Assembly: GCF_002162035.1 (NCBI RefSeq)
Contig: NZ_CP021138.1
Span: 2,232,001-2,296,000 of the forward strand
Source: Sulfuriferula sp. AH1
Lineage (GTDB): Bacteria > Pseudomonadota > Gammaproteobacteria > Burkholderiales > Sulfuriferulaceae
DNA: 64,000 nt
Direction of reading: 5' to 3'
Within the stretch, counting starts at the first letter, position 1; every line of letters starts with the position of its first letter. Shown in pieces: positions 17,402 to 26,801 of the stretch. A program made the position numbers and the translations under genes. A model generated the notes under the pieces. That model made no database searches and had not been told where the DNA came from. It worked only from the letters and a program-made list of their open reading frames with translations.

Positions 17402-18259
17402 ATGTGCACCACCTGCGGCTGCAGTAGCGGCGAACTCCGTATCGAAGGCGACACCGGCTGGCGCAAGGTAACGGCCGGCACGCGGCAAATCAGTGCAATA
17501 CGGCATAAATCCTTGCCGCAGCCGGCCGCATCGGCCGATCTGCATTTCGGCCTGGGACCGGCGCACGCGCACGCTCCCGGGCTGAGTCAGAGACGCATGG
17601 TGCAGATCGAGCAGGACATTTTATCCAAGAACAACCAGTACGCTGCCGCCAACCGGCGCTATCTGGCCGAACACGGCATCCTCGCGCTGAATCTGCTGTC
17701 CAGCCCCGGTTCCGGCAAAACCACCCTGCTCACCGCAACCATCGCTGCGATGCAGGCGCGCTGGCAGTTCGCCGTGATCGAAGGCGACCAGCAGACCAGC
17801 AACGATGCCGAGCGTATCCGTGCCACCGGCGTACCGGCAATCCAGATCAACACCGGCAAGGGCTGCCATCTCGATGCATTGATGATACGCGAAGCCATAA
17901 CCCGGCTTGCGCCGCAGGACGGCAGCATGCTGATGATAGAAAATGTCGGTAATCTGGTGTGCCCGGCGGGCTTTGATCTGGGGGAGACGCACAAGATCGT
18001 CGTGCTGTCGGTGACGGAAGGCGAGGACAAGCCGCTGAAGTACCCGGACATGTTTCGCGCCGCCGGACTGTTGCTGCTGAACAAGGTGGATCTGTTGCCC
18101 TACCTGCATTTCGACGTGGCAATGTGCATCGCCAATGCGCGCCGCATCAATCCGGATATTGTCGTATTCCAGGTTTCAGCTGCGACAGGGGAAGGCATGG
18201 CAGCCTGGGGCGACTGGCTGGCAGCTGCTCACGCCGCCGCTACCCGTTCGCCCTGCTGA
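17402..18259 (+). CDS. hypB: Hydrogenase nickel incorporation GTPase HypB
   Basis: A 285-residue SIMIBI-class GTPase. The N-terminus [10 protein letters not shown] carries the CxxCGC high-affinity nickel site. A long histidine-rich stretch is absent apart from HAHAPG near residue 58. The GTPase domain has the P-loop [11 protein letters not shown], the [13 protein letters not shown] switch/metal segment, [10 protein letters not shown] and LNKVDLLPY. It is the last gene of the operon and converges on the RND efflux operon with only 15 bp between stops and no hairpin. hypC, hypD, hypE and hypF are not in this window. Confidence 0.96.
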   Translation: MCTTCGCSSGELRIEGDTGWRKVTAGTRQISAIRHKSLPQPAASADLHFGLGPAHAHAPGLSQRRMVQIEQDILSKNNQYAAANRRYLAEHGILALNLLSSPGSGKTTLLTATIAAMQARWQFAVIEGDQQTSNDAERIRATGVPAIQINTGKGCHLDALMIREAITRLAPQDGSMLMIENVGNLVCPAGFDLGETHKIVVLSVTEGEDKPLKYPDMFRAAGLLLLNKVDLLPYLHFDVAMCIANARRINPDIVVFQVSAATGEGMAAWGDWLAAAHAAATRSPC

Positions 18260-18274
18260 TTCATGCGCTAACGC

Positions 18275-21200
18275 TCAGGCATTGCCCTCGCGCTGTGCCA
18301 GCGCACGCGCCTCGTGGCTGTGGTCGGCCGCCAGCAGCATATATACGCCAGGCACAACGAACAGGGTAAACAGCGTGCCTATCGACAAGCCGCTGGCAAT
18401 CACCAGCCCCATGTTGAAGCGGCTGACCGCGCCAGCACCGCTCGCAGTGATCAGCGGCATCACGCCCAGCACCATCGCCGCGGTCGTCATCAGGATCGGC
18501 CGCAGACGCAAGCCGGCTGCCTTCTCAATGGCTTCGCGCTTGCTTGCACCCATACGCTGCAGGTTATTGGCGAACTCCACGATCAGGATACCGTGTTTGG
18601 ACACCAGACCGATCAGCGTCACCAGACCGACTTCGGTATAGATATTCAGCGTGGCGTGACCGATGCCGAGATTAATGAAGATCAGCGCACCGGCAATCGA
18701 CATCGGCACCGACACCAGAATGATCACCGGATCGCGGAAGCTCTCGAACTGCGCCGCCAGCGCCAGGAAAATGATCACGATGGCGAAGAAAAAAGTAAGC
18801 ACCAGACCGCCCGATTCCTGCATGAACTGACGTGATGCACCTGCATAATCAAAGTTGTAGCCGGACGGCAAAGTGTCCTTGGCCAGAGTCTGCAGCCGTT
18901 GCAGCGCCTGACCTTGCGAGATGGTCGGGAACGCGACACCCTGTATCGTCGCCATGTTCTGCTGCTGGAAATGGTTGATGGTTTCCGGCTGCGTAGCGGT
19001 TTCCAGATGCGCTACCGTAGACAGCGGCACCATTTGCCCGCTGGCGGTACGCAGGTAATACTGCTTGAGCTGTTCCGCATTCAGGCGATGGCGCTGCTCC
19101 ACTTGCGGGATCACCTTGTAGGAACGCCCGCCCAGCTCGAAATAGTTCACATAGCCGCCGCCCAGCATCGCCGACAGCGCGGAACCGATATCCTGCATGC
19201 TCAAGCCGATTTGCGCGGCCATATTGCGGTCGATCACCACGGTGGTCTGCGGCAGGTCGATACGCAAATCGGACTGCAGGAAAATGAATTCACCTGTCTT
19301 TTGCGCATCCTGCAGGAATTTCTGCGACACTTCGAACAGCTTGGAGAATGGTTCAGTCGTGGTAATCACGAACTGTATCGGCAAGCCGCGTGCACCAGGC
19401 AAAGGCGGCGGCTGGAACAGCGCATTCTGCGAGCCGGCGATCTGCGCCAGCTGCTTTTGCACCTCGGGCTGCAACTCGCCCGCCGTTTTGATACGCTCGT
19501 TCCACGGCTTGAGCACCATACCGGTAATCACCTGCGTCGGCATATTCAACTGGAATATGTGGTCGGTTTCGGGGTGTCCCTTGAACACATCGTGCACCTG
19601 ATCGCCATACGCCTCGCGTTGCTTGAGCGTCGCATCCGGCGCGCTGAACGAAGCCGCGATCAGCACGCCCTGGTCTTCCTGAGGCGCCAGTTCGGACATC
19701 GACGTGCTATAGAGGAAATAGATACCGCCCAGCACCAGCACTGCGAATACCGCAATAACGGATACATGATTGAGCACGCCATGCAATCGTCTCTCGTACC
19801 ACACATGCAGGCGCTCGAAGCGTTTGTCCAGCCATATCACCAGATGATCCTGCCAGTTGCCGCCTTCCTTCCTGGGTGCCTTCAGCAGCCGCGAGCTCAT
19901 CATCGGTGACAGCGTCAGTGCGATCACCGCCGACAGGGTCACAGTACCCACCAGCGTAAATGCGAACTCGGTAAACAGCGCACCGGTCAGACCGCTCATG
20001 AAGCCGATCGGCACATACACCGCGATCAGCACGATGGTCATCGCAATAATCGGATTAGCCAGCTCGCGCGCAGCCTTGATCGACGCGTCGAACGGCGTCA
20101 TCCCTTCTTCCAGATGCCGGCTGACGTTCTCCACCACGATGATGGCATCGTCCACCACCAGTCCGATGGCGAGCACCAGTGCCAGCAAGGTAAGCAGGTT
20201 AATGGAGTAGCCGAGCGCCAGCATCACCGTAAAGGTACCGATCAGCGACAGCGGAATCGCGATGATGGGGATCAGCACGGAACGCAGCGAGCCCAGGAAT
20301 ACGAACACCACCACGGTCACAATGAGGATGGCTTCAACCAGGGTCTTAACCACCTCGTCGATGGAAGAATTAACGAACTTGGTGGAATCGTAAACGATCT
20401 TGCTGTTCAAGCCGCGCGGCAATTGCGCTTCGACTTCCGGCATGGCTTTGTGCACGCGGGCGACCACATCCAGCAGATTCGCGCCAGGCGCGACCTGAAT
20501 ACCGACATACACGGCCTTTTTGCCATCGAAAGCCACGCTGGATTCATAATCGTCGGCACCCAGGGTCACGTTCGCCACATCGGACAAGCGCACCACCGAA
20601 TTGCCTTGCTGCTTGATGATCATGTCCTTGAAGGCATCGACCGAATGCAGCGCGGTGGACGCATTCAGATTGATCTGCACCATCTGGCCCTTGGACTGGC
20701 CGCTGGACGACAGGAAGTTATTCGCTGCCAGCACATTATAGACATCGGCGGCAGTCAGTCCGACCGCAGCGAGTTTCTGCGGATCGAGCCAGGCGCGCAA
20801 CGCGAAGTTCTTCGCCCCCAGCAATTCGGCAGTCTGTACGCCTTCGATCGCCTGCAATTTTGGCTGTACCGAGCGCACCAGATAATCGGTAACCTGATTA
20901 GGCTTGAGCACGTCGCTGTAAAAACCGATGTACATCGCGTCGATGGTCTGGCCGATAGCCACCGACAATACCGGCTTTTGCGCTTGCGGCGGCATCTGGT
21001 TGAGCACCGCATTCACTTTGGTGTTGATTTCGGTCAGCGCCTTGTCCGGATCGTAATTCAGACGCAGGTTGGCGGTGATCGTGCTCACCCCCTGGATGCT
21101 GCTGGAAGTCATGTAATCGATGCCGTTAGCCTGCGCGACGGCATTCTCCAGCGGCGTGGTAATGAAGCTCGCCACCAGATTGGCATCGGCGCCCGGATAG

Positions 21201-21376
21201 GCGGTGCTGATCGTCACCACCGCATTCTGCGTATAAGGGAATTGCAGCACCGGCAACAGCCCGATGGAGCGTAATCCCAGCACCAGAATCACCAGACTGA
21301 TGACCGATGCCAGCACCGGACGTTCTACGAAGAGATCAGTGAATTTGCGCATCGAGACGCTGGCAGCTGTGCTCAT
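18275..21376 (-). CDS. RND efflux pump inner-membrane transporter (HAE1 family)
   Basis: A 1033-residue hydrophobe/amphiphile efflux transporter with the usual 12 membrane helices and two large periplasmic loops. The N-terminal helix follows SMRKFTDLFVERPVLA. The proton-relay motif GLVVDDAIIVVENVSRHLEEG is intact in TM4, and the EFAFTLVGTVTLSAVIALTLSPMMSS and GLVSKHGILIVEFAN stretches are typical. It exchanges protons for drugs or other amphiphiles; the substrate cannot be named from sequence. Its start overlaps the end of the adaptor gene by 4 bp, giving a MarR - outer membrane factor - adaptor - pump operon read on the minus strand. Confidence 0.94.
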   Translation of the reverse strand: MSTAASVSMRKFTDLFVERPVLASVISLVILVLGLRSIGLLPVLQFPYTQNAVVTISTAYPGADANLVASFITTPLENAVAQANGIDYMTSSSIQGVSTITANLRLNYDPDKALTEINTKVNAVLNQMPPQAQKPVLSVAIGQTIDAMYIGFYSDVLKPNQVTDYLVRSVQPKLQAIEGVQTAELLGAKNFALRAWLDPQKLAAVGLTAADVYNVLAANNFLSSSGQSKGQMVQINLNASTALHSVDAFKDMIIKQQGNSVVRLSDVANVTLGADDYESSVAFDGKKAVYVGIQVAPGANLLDVVARVHKAMPEVEAQLPRGLNSKIVYDSTKFVNSSIDEVVKTLVEAILIVTVVVFVFLGSLRSVLIPIIAIPLSLIGTFTVMLALGYSINLLTLLALVLAIGLVVDDAIIVVENVSRHLEEGMTPFDASIKAARELANPIIAMTIVLIAVYVPIGFMSGLTGALFTEFAFTLVGTVTLSAVIALTLSPMMSSRLLKAPRKEGGNWQDHLVIWLDKRFERLHVWYERRLHGVLNHVSVIAVFAVLVLGGIYFLYSTSMSELAPQEDQGVLIAASFSAPDATLKQREAYGDQVHDVFKGHPETDHIFQLNMPTQVITGMVLKPWNERIKTAGELQPEVQKQLAQIAGSQNALFQPPPLPGARGLPIQFVITTTEPFSKLFEVSQKFLQDAQKTGEFIFLQSDLRIDLPQTTVVIDRNMAAQIGLSMQDIGSALSAMLGGGYVNYFELGGRSYKVIPQVEQRHRLNAEQLKQYYLRTASGQMVPLSTVAHLETATQPETINHFQQQNMATIQGVAFPTISQGQALQRLQTLAKDTLPSGYNFDYAGASRQFMQESGGLVLTFFFAIVIIFLALAAQFESFRDPVIILVSVPMSIAGALIFINLGIGHATLNIYTEVGLVTLIGLVSKHGILIVEFANNLQRMGASKREAIEKAAGLRLRPILMTTAAMVLGVMPLITASGAGAVSRFNMGLVIASGLSIGTLFTLFVVPGVYMLLAADHSHEARALAQREGNA

Positions 21377-22515
21377 TCGTCTTTCACCTCGGGATTTGGA
21401 TTGTTCGCGGCGGGCACGCTATTATTGACGAACACCGGCGCACCGTTATGCAGCTTGAGCTGACCGGCGGTCACTACCGTTTCGCCAGCCTTGAGACCGG
21501 TAAGCACAGCCACCTGATCGCCGCGTGTCGCACCAGTGGTCACGAAACGCTGCTCCACCGACAATTTTGGCTTGCCATCCGCGCCCTTGCCGCCATCCTT
21601 GACGATATACACCGTGCTGCCGTATGGATTGTAGGCAATAGCCGAATTAGGCAGCGTGATGTACTCGCGCTTGCCGCCTTCATCCACCCGGGCCGTTGCA
21701 AACATTCCGGGCAGCAATTCGCCCTTGGCGTTGGGGATGCGGGCGCGTATCCTGAGGTTGCGGGTAGCGGTATCCACCAGCGGCTCGATTGCCGAAATGC
21801 TGCCGGTGAAGGTTCGGCCCGGCATGGCGCTGGTTTGCACTGCTATCTTGTCGCCGACGTGAACCAGATCGATTTGGGTCTGCGGCACGCTGAAGTCCAG
21901 ATACATGGGGTCCAGTTTCTGCAGATTCACGATCGTGGCGCCGGCTGCAAGGAATTGACCAAGATCTATCTGACGGATACCCAGGCGTCCGGCAAAAGGC
22001 GCACGGATGGATTTCTGCGCAATGGTAGCTTCCTGAGCGGCGACCTGTGCCTGCGCACTTTTCAGGTTGGCCGCATCCGCGTCCACGGCAGCTTGGCTCA
22101 ATGCCTGCACCTTGAGCTGCGCGGAATCACGTTCATAGTTTTGCCGGGCAAGCGCGGCTGCGGCCTTGAGCTGCTCCAGCTGCGCCTTGAGCGGTGCCGC
22201 ATTCAGCTCTACCAGCAGTTGACCCGCCTTGACTGTTTCTCCGGATTCAAAATGGATAGCCGTCACCAGCCCGCCCACTTCGGCAGCCAGACTGGCGCCG
22301 CTGGCGGCACGCAGGTTGCCCACGGCTTCAACGGCAGGCTGCCAGACGGAAGTCTGCGCCACGGTAGTGGACACGGCTTGCGGCGGCATGCCCTGCCCTT
22401 TAATGGCCTTCTGGATCATCTTGTTGCGGAACTGCTGAAAACCGTAAATGCCGCCGAATACCAGCCCCACTAACAGCAACATGACGATCATGCGCTTGGT
22501 CGTTCCCTTAGTCAT
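21373..22515 (-). CDS. RND efflux periplasmic adaptor (membrane fusion protein)
   Basis: A 380-residue HlyD/AcrA-type adaptor. A single N-terminal membrane anchor (IVMLLLVGLVFGGIYGF) replaces a lipobox. Then come a lipoyl-like half (GGLVTAIHFESGETVKAGQLL), a coiled-coil hairpin of alternating Ala/Gln/Lys repeats (about 105-165), the second lipoyl half (IRAPFAGRLGIRQIDLGQFL) and a beta-barrel region. It links the inner-membrane pump to the outer-membrane channel. Overlaps of 4 bp on both sides show tight translational coupling. Confidence 0.94.
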   Translation of the reverse strand: MTKGTTKRMIVMLLLVGLVFGGIYGFQQFRNKMIQKAIKGQGMPPQAVSTTVAQTSVWQPAVEAVGNLRAASGASLAAEVGGLVTAIHFESGETVKAGQLLVELNAAPLKAQLEQLKAAAALARQNYERDSAQLKVQALSQAAVDADAANLKSAQAQVAAQEATIAQKSIRAPFAGRLGIRQIDLGQFLAAGATIVNLQKLDPMYLDFSVPQTQIDLVHVGDKIAVQTSAMPGRTFTGSISAIEPLVDTATRNLRIRARIPNAKGELLPGMFATARVDEGGKREYITLPNSAIAYNPYGSTVYIVKDGGKGADGKPKLSVEQRFVTTGATRGDQVAVLTGLKAGETVVTAGQLKLHNGAPVFVNNSVPAANNPNPEVKDE

Positions 22516-24137
22516 AAAAGTACTCCGTGCAACAATTGTGATTCAAAAGGTATGTTCGTATAAAACGTCAGCGCTTCTTCATTTGCCGGGCCGGACGCTT
22601 TGGATGTAGCTGCCGGCCTGGCTGGTTCAGGCTGCGTAGCACCGGCGTTCCAGCCGCCACCCATGGCTTGATAGAGCGCTGCGGTATTGGTCAGACGCTG
22701 AGTCTGCGCGGCAATCAGGTTGATGCGCGTTTGCTGCGCCTGCTGCTGCGCGGTGAGCAATTGCAGATAGCTGGCTCCACCCAGCTGGTATTGCTGCTGC
22801 ATCAGGTCAAGCGCTCCCTGCGCGGCGGCATCGGCAGCGGCTTGCGCCTGCAAGGTCTGCGCGTCGTTATCCAGCGCGCGCAATACGTCTGCGACGTTGC
22901 GCAGCGCTTGCAACACGGTCTGACGGTAATTGGCTGCCGCCGCATCGAATCCCGCCTCGGCTGACCTCACGCCAGCCTTGAGACCCGCATTGAATAACGG
23001 CTGTGCCAGTTGTCCGGCCAATCCCCAGATCATGGTGCCGGCACCAAACAGATTGGATGCCGCCAGCGCCTGCGAACCCAGATTTGCCGACAGATTGATT
23101 TGCGGGTAACCGTTGGCTATCGCCACGCCATACTGTGCGCTTGCCGCATGCAGCAAGGCTTCCGAAGCCTGGATATCGGGGCGCTGGCGCACCAGTTCGG
23201 AAGGAATGACGATAGGCAGCTCGCCCGGCAAACTGAAATCCGCCAAAGTGAATTGCGGCACTTGTGCTGCGCCCGGGGCCTGTCCTGCCAGGACGGCGAG
23301 CAAATGATTGGTCTGATCGAGCTTGTTGCGCAAGGACGGAATGCTGGCGCGCGTCTGCTCGACCTGGGTCTGCAAGGTCAGTACTTCGCCACGCGCGATG
23401 CCGCCGAGTTTCAGGCGTTGCCGCGCGATGTCCAGCTGCTTCTGCTGGGCTGCCAGTATTGCCTCGCTGGCATTGATCTGTACGCCGTATTGCGCCTGCA
23501 TCATCGCCGCGGTGACCACGTTCGCAGCCAGCGTCAGTCGCGCGCCTTCGAGTTGGAAATGCTGGTAATCGGCCTGGGCGGCATAACTTTCCAGCAAGCG
23601 CCGGTTACCGCCGAACAGGTCGAGATTGTAGCTGACCGTCACCCCGGCGTTATAAAGCTCGAATACCCGATCGCCGCCTGTCAGGCCCATGCCGGCATTA
23701 TTGGTACCCTGCCGTTGCGCGCCCAGTTTGGCATTGACCTGCGGATACCGGGCGGAACCCGCTTGCGCTGCGTAGGTCTGCTGCGCCTGGCGTAATGTGG
23801 CTTGCGCCGATTCCAGCGAAGGACTGTTACGCAGCGCCTGGTCAATGTAGGCATTGAGCTTGCCGGAACCGAAGTTCTGCCACCACGTGGATGACACCGC
23901 TTTTCCCTCCACGAAATGCTGCGCTCCGCCCATCAATGTGTCGGGTGCAGAGGCGGTTTGCGCCGGCAGGTTTTGCGCGGTATAAGCTTTGGTCGCTGGA
24001 GGCGCTGGCTGTTTGAAATCGGGTCCTACGCTGGCACAACCGAACAGTGATAGCGTACCGGCCACCAGCATCAGGCTATTGAGCCGGGGAATCAATCTTG
24101 CAGAGTCTGAATAACGCGTCATATTACGGGCCTTCAT
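22512..24137 (-). CDS. Outer membrane efflux lipoprotein (NodT/OprM family)
   Basis: A 541-residue TolC-like outer membrane factor. The lipobox LFGC near residue 34 is followed by the family hallmark ASVGPDFKQP, and two repeated OEP domains extend to about residue 510 with Ala/Gln-rich coiled coils. The length is slightly above the family average because of a Pro/Ala tail. A second ATG (MTRYSDS, 24122) is an equally good start. It is the first structural gene after the MarR regulator (14-bp gap), an unusual but known order for such operons. Confidence 0.92.
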   Translation of the reverse strand: MKARNMTRYSDSARLIPRLNSLMLVAGTLSLFGCASVGPDFKQPAPPATKAYTAQNLPAQTASAPDTLMGGAQHFVEGKAVSSTWWQNFGSGKLNAYIDQALRNSPSLESAQATLRQAQQTYAAQAGSARYPQVNAKLGAQRQGTNNAGMGLTGGDRVFELYNAGVTVSYNLDLFGGNRRLLESYAAQADYQHFQLEGARLTLAANVVTAAMMQAQYGVQINASEAILAAQQKQLDIARQRLKLGGIARGEVLTLQTQVEQTRASIPSLRNKLDQTNHLLAVLAGQAPGAAQVPQFTLADFSLPGELPIVIPSELVRQRPDIQASEALLHAASAQYGVAIANGYPQINLSANLGSQALAASNLFGAGTMIWGLAGQLAQPLFNAGLKAGVRSAEAGFDAAAANYRQTVLQALRNVADVLRALDNDAQTLQAQAAADAAAQGALDLMQQQYQLGGASYLQLLTAQQQAQQTRINLIAAQTQRLTNTAALYQAMGGGWNAGATQPEPARPAATSKASGPANEEALTFYTNIPFESQLLHGVLL

Positions 24138-24151
24138 TTCTGATGCTTGAA

Positions 24152-24706
24152 TTATTTAAGGTTATCCGTACTGGCCATGCCTGTGATAACAGGTTCCGGC
24201 AAGCCAATCAGGCTGGATATCGAATCTAACAACTTGTACTGCATGGCTTGCATCTGATTCTTTTCATCGGCACTGAAATTCTGCCACAGCGCCTGATACA
24301 CAGCCCATTGCTTGGGCATGACGGCTTCAACCAGCGCGATCCCGGACTCGGTCAGAGTCAATACCACCTTGCGCCGGTCAGTCTCGTGACCTTTCCTGCT
24401 CACCCAGCCTTTTTTCACCATTTCATCAGCAAAACGCGTGATATTGGTGCGCGATGAAGCGACGATATGACTCAGGTCGCTTGGATAAATATAACGGTCC
24501 GTACTGGAATACAGCATGATCAGCGCAGTCCAGATCGTGTCGTTAATACCGTAAGGCTGCAATTGCTCGTTCATCAATTCCTGCAATTTCTTGGAGATAA
24601 GAAACTGCATGCGCGACAACATTACCTCCTGCCGAGGTTGTCCGGGTATTTGCCTGTCAATGGTATCCAAACGTTGCTCGAAAGCATTCAGGCATTCCTT
24701 GACCAT
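24152..24706 (-). CDS. MarR-family transcriptional regulator of the efflux operon
   Basis: A 184-residue winged-helix regulator. The DNA-binding segment runs around residues 75-125, with YPSDLSHIVASSRTNITRFADEM and the wing DRRKVVLTLTESG. MarR proteins generally repress their own promoter and are released by small ligands. It is the first gene of the efflux operon, and a perfect palindrome at 24737-24760 lies 31 bases upstream, where such a dimer would bind. The N-terminal 30 residues precede the core and may contact ligand or DNA. Confidence 0.92.
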   Translation of the reverse strand: MVKECLNAFEQRLDTIDRQIPGQPRQEVMLSRMQFLISKKLQELMNEQLQPYGINDTIWTALIMLYSSTDRYIYPSDLSHIVASSRTNITRFADEMVKKGWVSRKGHETDRRKVVLTLTESGIALVEAVMPKQWAVYQALWQNFSADEKNQMQAMQYKLLDSISSLIGLPEPVITGMASTDNLK

Positions 24707-24736
24707 AGAGATGCACGCGAGAATTAATAACGGATA

Positions 24737-24760
24737 AAATAGTAACTTTCGTTACTATTT
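24737..24760. promoter_or_regulatory. Palindromic operator upstream of the MarR-efflux operon
   Basis: Perfect inverted repeat with 10-bp arms AAATAGTAAC (24737-24746) and its complement (24751-24760) around TTTC. It sits in AT-rich DNA directly before the marR start, the expected place for autoregulation by a MarR dimer. Confidence 0.75.
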
Positions 24761-24890
24761 ACGTCAACACAATTACGATCAAAATTAAAAATAATTTAAA
24801 TTCGTTCAAAATCAAAAAGTTATAACTTAAACCACTGGGAACGGCAATCCGCCGCAATTTAATGCCAATTAATCAATGACTACGGCAATA

Positions 24891-25790
24891 TCATGGGAAC
24901 TGCGGCAGAGCCTGAGCCTGCAGCCATTGCCGGAAGGCAAGCACCTTGTTGAAGGTCAGACGATGGTTGAGCGTTACCAGATGATAAGCCCGATCGGTCG
25001 GCAGCGTCGTATCCAGCAAGGGCATCAATCTGCCGCTCCGCAGCTCGTCTGCCACCAGACTGCGCCAGGCCAGAGCCACGCCCAGCCCGCTTGCGGCAGC
25101 CTGAATCACCAGATTGACATCACTGAAATGGCGTATGCGCAAAGGCATCTTGCGCGTAACGTTCAGCGCCGCCAGCCAGGTGTCCCAATCGGGGAAAGCC
25201 GGATCCAGTTCGTAAGCATCATCCTGCAGCAAGGTGCACTGCAGCAAATCGGCCGGTGTGTTAATACTCGCCGCCAATGCGGGCGCCGCTACCGGCACTA
25301 TCGTTTCCGGCATGATGCGCTCGCTGAACAAGCCGGCATAAGACCCGGCACCGAAGCGTATCGCCACATCGACGTCCTCCAGTGCGAAATCGACCATACG
25401 CCGCGTCGCGAGCAAACGCAGTTCGATATCCGGATAACGCGTCTGGAAATCCTCAAGCCGCGGTATCAGCCAGCGCGCAGCGAATGCCGGTGGCGCAGAC
25501 ACTACCAATGTGCTGCTGTCGTTATCGGTACGCATTTGTCCGACCGCCCGTTCCAGGCGGTCGAAGGCTTCGGTAATCAGCGGCAGGGCAGCATGGGCTG
25601 ATGCACTGAGCGTCAGCGTCTTGCCGCGTTTGAACAGATTCATACCCAGATGCACTTCCAGTTGCTTGACAAGCTGGCTCACCGCCGCTGGCGTTACGTG
25701 CAGCTCTTCAGCCGCACGCGCAAATGAAAGATGCCGGGCCACGGACTCAAAAGCACGCAGCGCATTCAATGAAGGTAATCGTCGCATCAT
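24891..25790 (-). CDS. LysR-family regulator (GcvA-like)
   Basis: A 299-residue LysR-type regulator. The N-terminal helix-turn-helix is LNALRAFESVARHLSFARAA followed by HVTPAAVSQLVKQLE, the GcvA/AmpR-like form; a substrate-binding domain spans about 90-295. It is divergently placed from an EamA permease gene with a 97-bp shared intergenic region containing a near-perfect direct repeat. It most likely controls that permease; the effector is unknown. Confidence 0.93.
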   Translation of the reverse strand: MMRRLPSLNALRAFESVARHLSFARAAEELHVTPAAVSQLVKQLEVHLGMNLFKRGKTLTLSASAHAALPLITEAFDRLERAVGQMRTDNDSSTLVVSAPPAFAARWLIPRLEDFQTRYPDIELRLLATRRMVDFALEDVDVAIRFGAGSYAGLFSERIMPETIVPVAAPALAASINTPADLLQCTLLQDDAYELDPAFPDWDTWLAALNVTRKMPLRIRHFSDVNLVIQAAASGLGVALAWRSLVADELRSGRLMPLLDTTLPTDRAYHLVTLNHRLTFNKVLAFRQWLQAQALPQFP

Positions 25791-25878
25791 AAGATTTTCT
25801 TAATCGTCATGTTAGAAAGTCTAGTTTGTACATCCCCCTGCTGTCAATTAGACTCCAGCCATCACAAGACTTTCTTAA
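25791..25878. promoter_or_regulatory. Direct repeats in the LysR/EamA divergent promoter
   Basis: AAGATTTTCTTAA at 25791-25803 and AAGACTTTCTTAA at 25866-25878 differ at one base and flank the divergent promoter region, each adjacent to one of the two start codons. Each is itself partly palindromic (AAGA/TCTT), as expected for sites bound by LysR-type tetramers. Confidence 0.55.
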
Positions 25879-25887
25879 AGCCGTCAC

Positions 25888-26787
25888 ATGAAGACCAACT
25901 CCGTATATCTGCTCGTTGTCGTATCGACGCTATTCTGGGGCGCCAATTTTGCGCTGGCCGGACCGATACTGCATGACATGGCTCCGCTCTGGGCTGCCGC
26001 GATGCGTTTTACGCTGGGCGCGCTCATCATGATCGCTTTCGTCAGCTGGCGCGGCGAGAACCTCATCGCGCCGATCCGCCGTCACGCTGGCGTGTATTTA
26101 TTGATCGGCGCCATCGGCATCGGCGGCTTCAATCTGCTGTTCTTCTTTGCGCTGCAAACCACTTCGGCGGGCAATGCCGCGCTGATCATGGCAACCAATC
26201 CGCTGATGACTACCCTGCTCGCCGCCGTTGTGCTGGGCGAACGTCCGAGCGGGCGCTTGCTGCTGTCACTGCCGCTGGCGCTATCGGGAGTATTTGTCGT
26301 GGTTTCAGGCGGTGACCTGACGCGGGTGACGCATTTGCATGATGTGCGCGGTGACCTGCTGATGCTCGGTGCCAATATTGCCTGGGCGTTTTACAATGTG
26401 CTCAGCCGCAGCATCATGCCCAAACTGCCGGCACTGACCAACACCACTCTGGTCATGTCAGCCGGCGCGCTGCTGTTGCTGACGGCCGCGGTCGGCAGCG
26501 GCGAGCCGCTAAGCCTGCCCGGCTGGCATGCAGGCATAGCGATGGCGCTCATGGTAGTAGGCGGCACCGTGCTCGCTTACCTGTTCTGGAATACCGGAAT
26601 CGCCCGCCTCGGTGCCGGACGTACCGCACTATTCCTGAATCTGGTACCGGTATTCGCCATGCTGGTCGCCGCCATCATGGGAACCATGCCTACTGCGGTA
26701 CAGATCATCGGCGGGCTGATGGTCATCGGCGGCGTCAGCCTGGCAATGCTGCCACGCGGCAGGAACGGCAAATCCGCTGCTGCCTGA
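25888..26787 (+). CDS. EamA/DMT-family transporter
   Basis: A 299-residue inner-membrane protein with ten predicted helices in two EamA repeats (about 8-140 and 155-290). Typical segments are STLFWGANFALAGP at the N-terminus, NAALIMATNPLMTTLLAAVVLGERP at the end of repeat one, and RTALFLNLVPVFAMLVA in repeat two. Members export amino acids or other metabolites; the substrate cannot be assigned. It is divergent from, and probably controlled by, the adjacent LysR gene. It ends in a short basic tail (RGRNGKSAAA) and converges on the HPP gene with a 14-bp gap. Confidence 0.9.
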   Translation: MKTNSVYLLVVVSTLFWGANFALAGPILHDMAPLWAAAMRFTLGALIMIAFVSWRGENLIAPIRRHAGVYLLIGAIGIGGFNLLFFFALQTTSAGNAALIMATNPLMTTLLAAVVLGERPSGRLLLSLPLALSGVFVVVSGGDLTRVTHLHDVRGDLLMLGANIAWAFYNVLSRSIMPKLPALTNTTLVMSAGALLLLTAAVGSGEPLSLPGWHAGIAMALMVVGGTVLAYLFWNTGIARLGAGRTALFLNLVPVFAMLVAAIMGTMPTAVQIIGGLMVIGGVSLAMLPRGRNGKSAAA

Positions 26788-26801
26788 CACGGGAATACCA
26801 C

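Noticed and set aside
18899-21274. Long plus-strand frames opposite the RND pump gene
   Set aside because: They are low-information, His/Arg/Gln-rich translations of the complement of a verified transporter.
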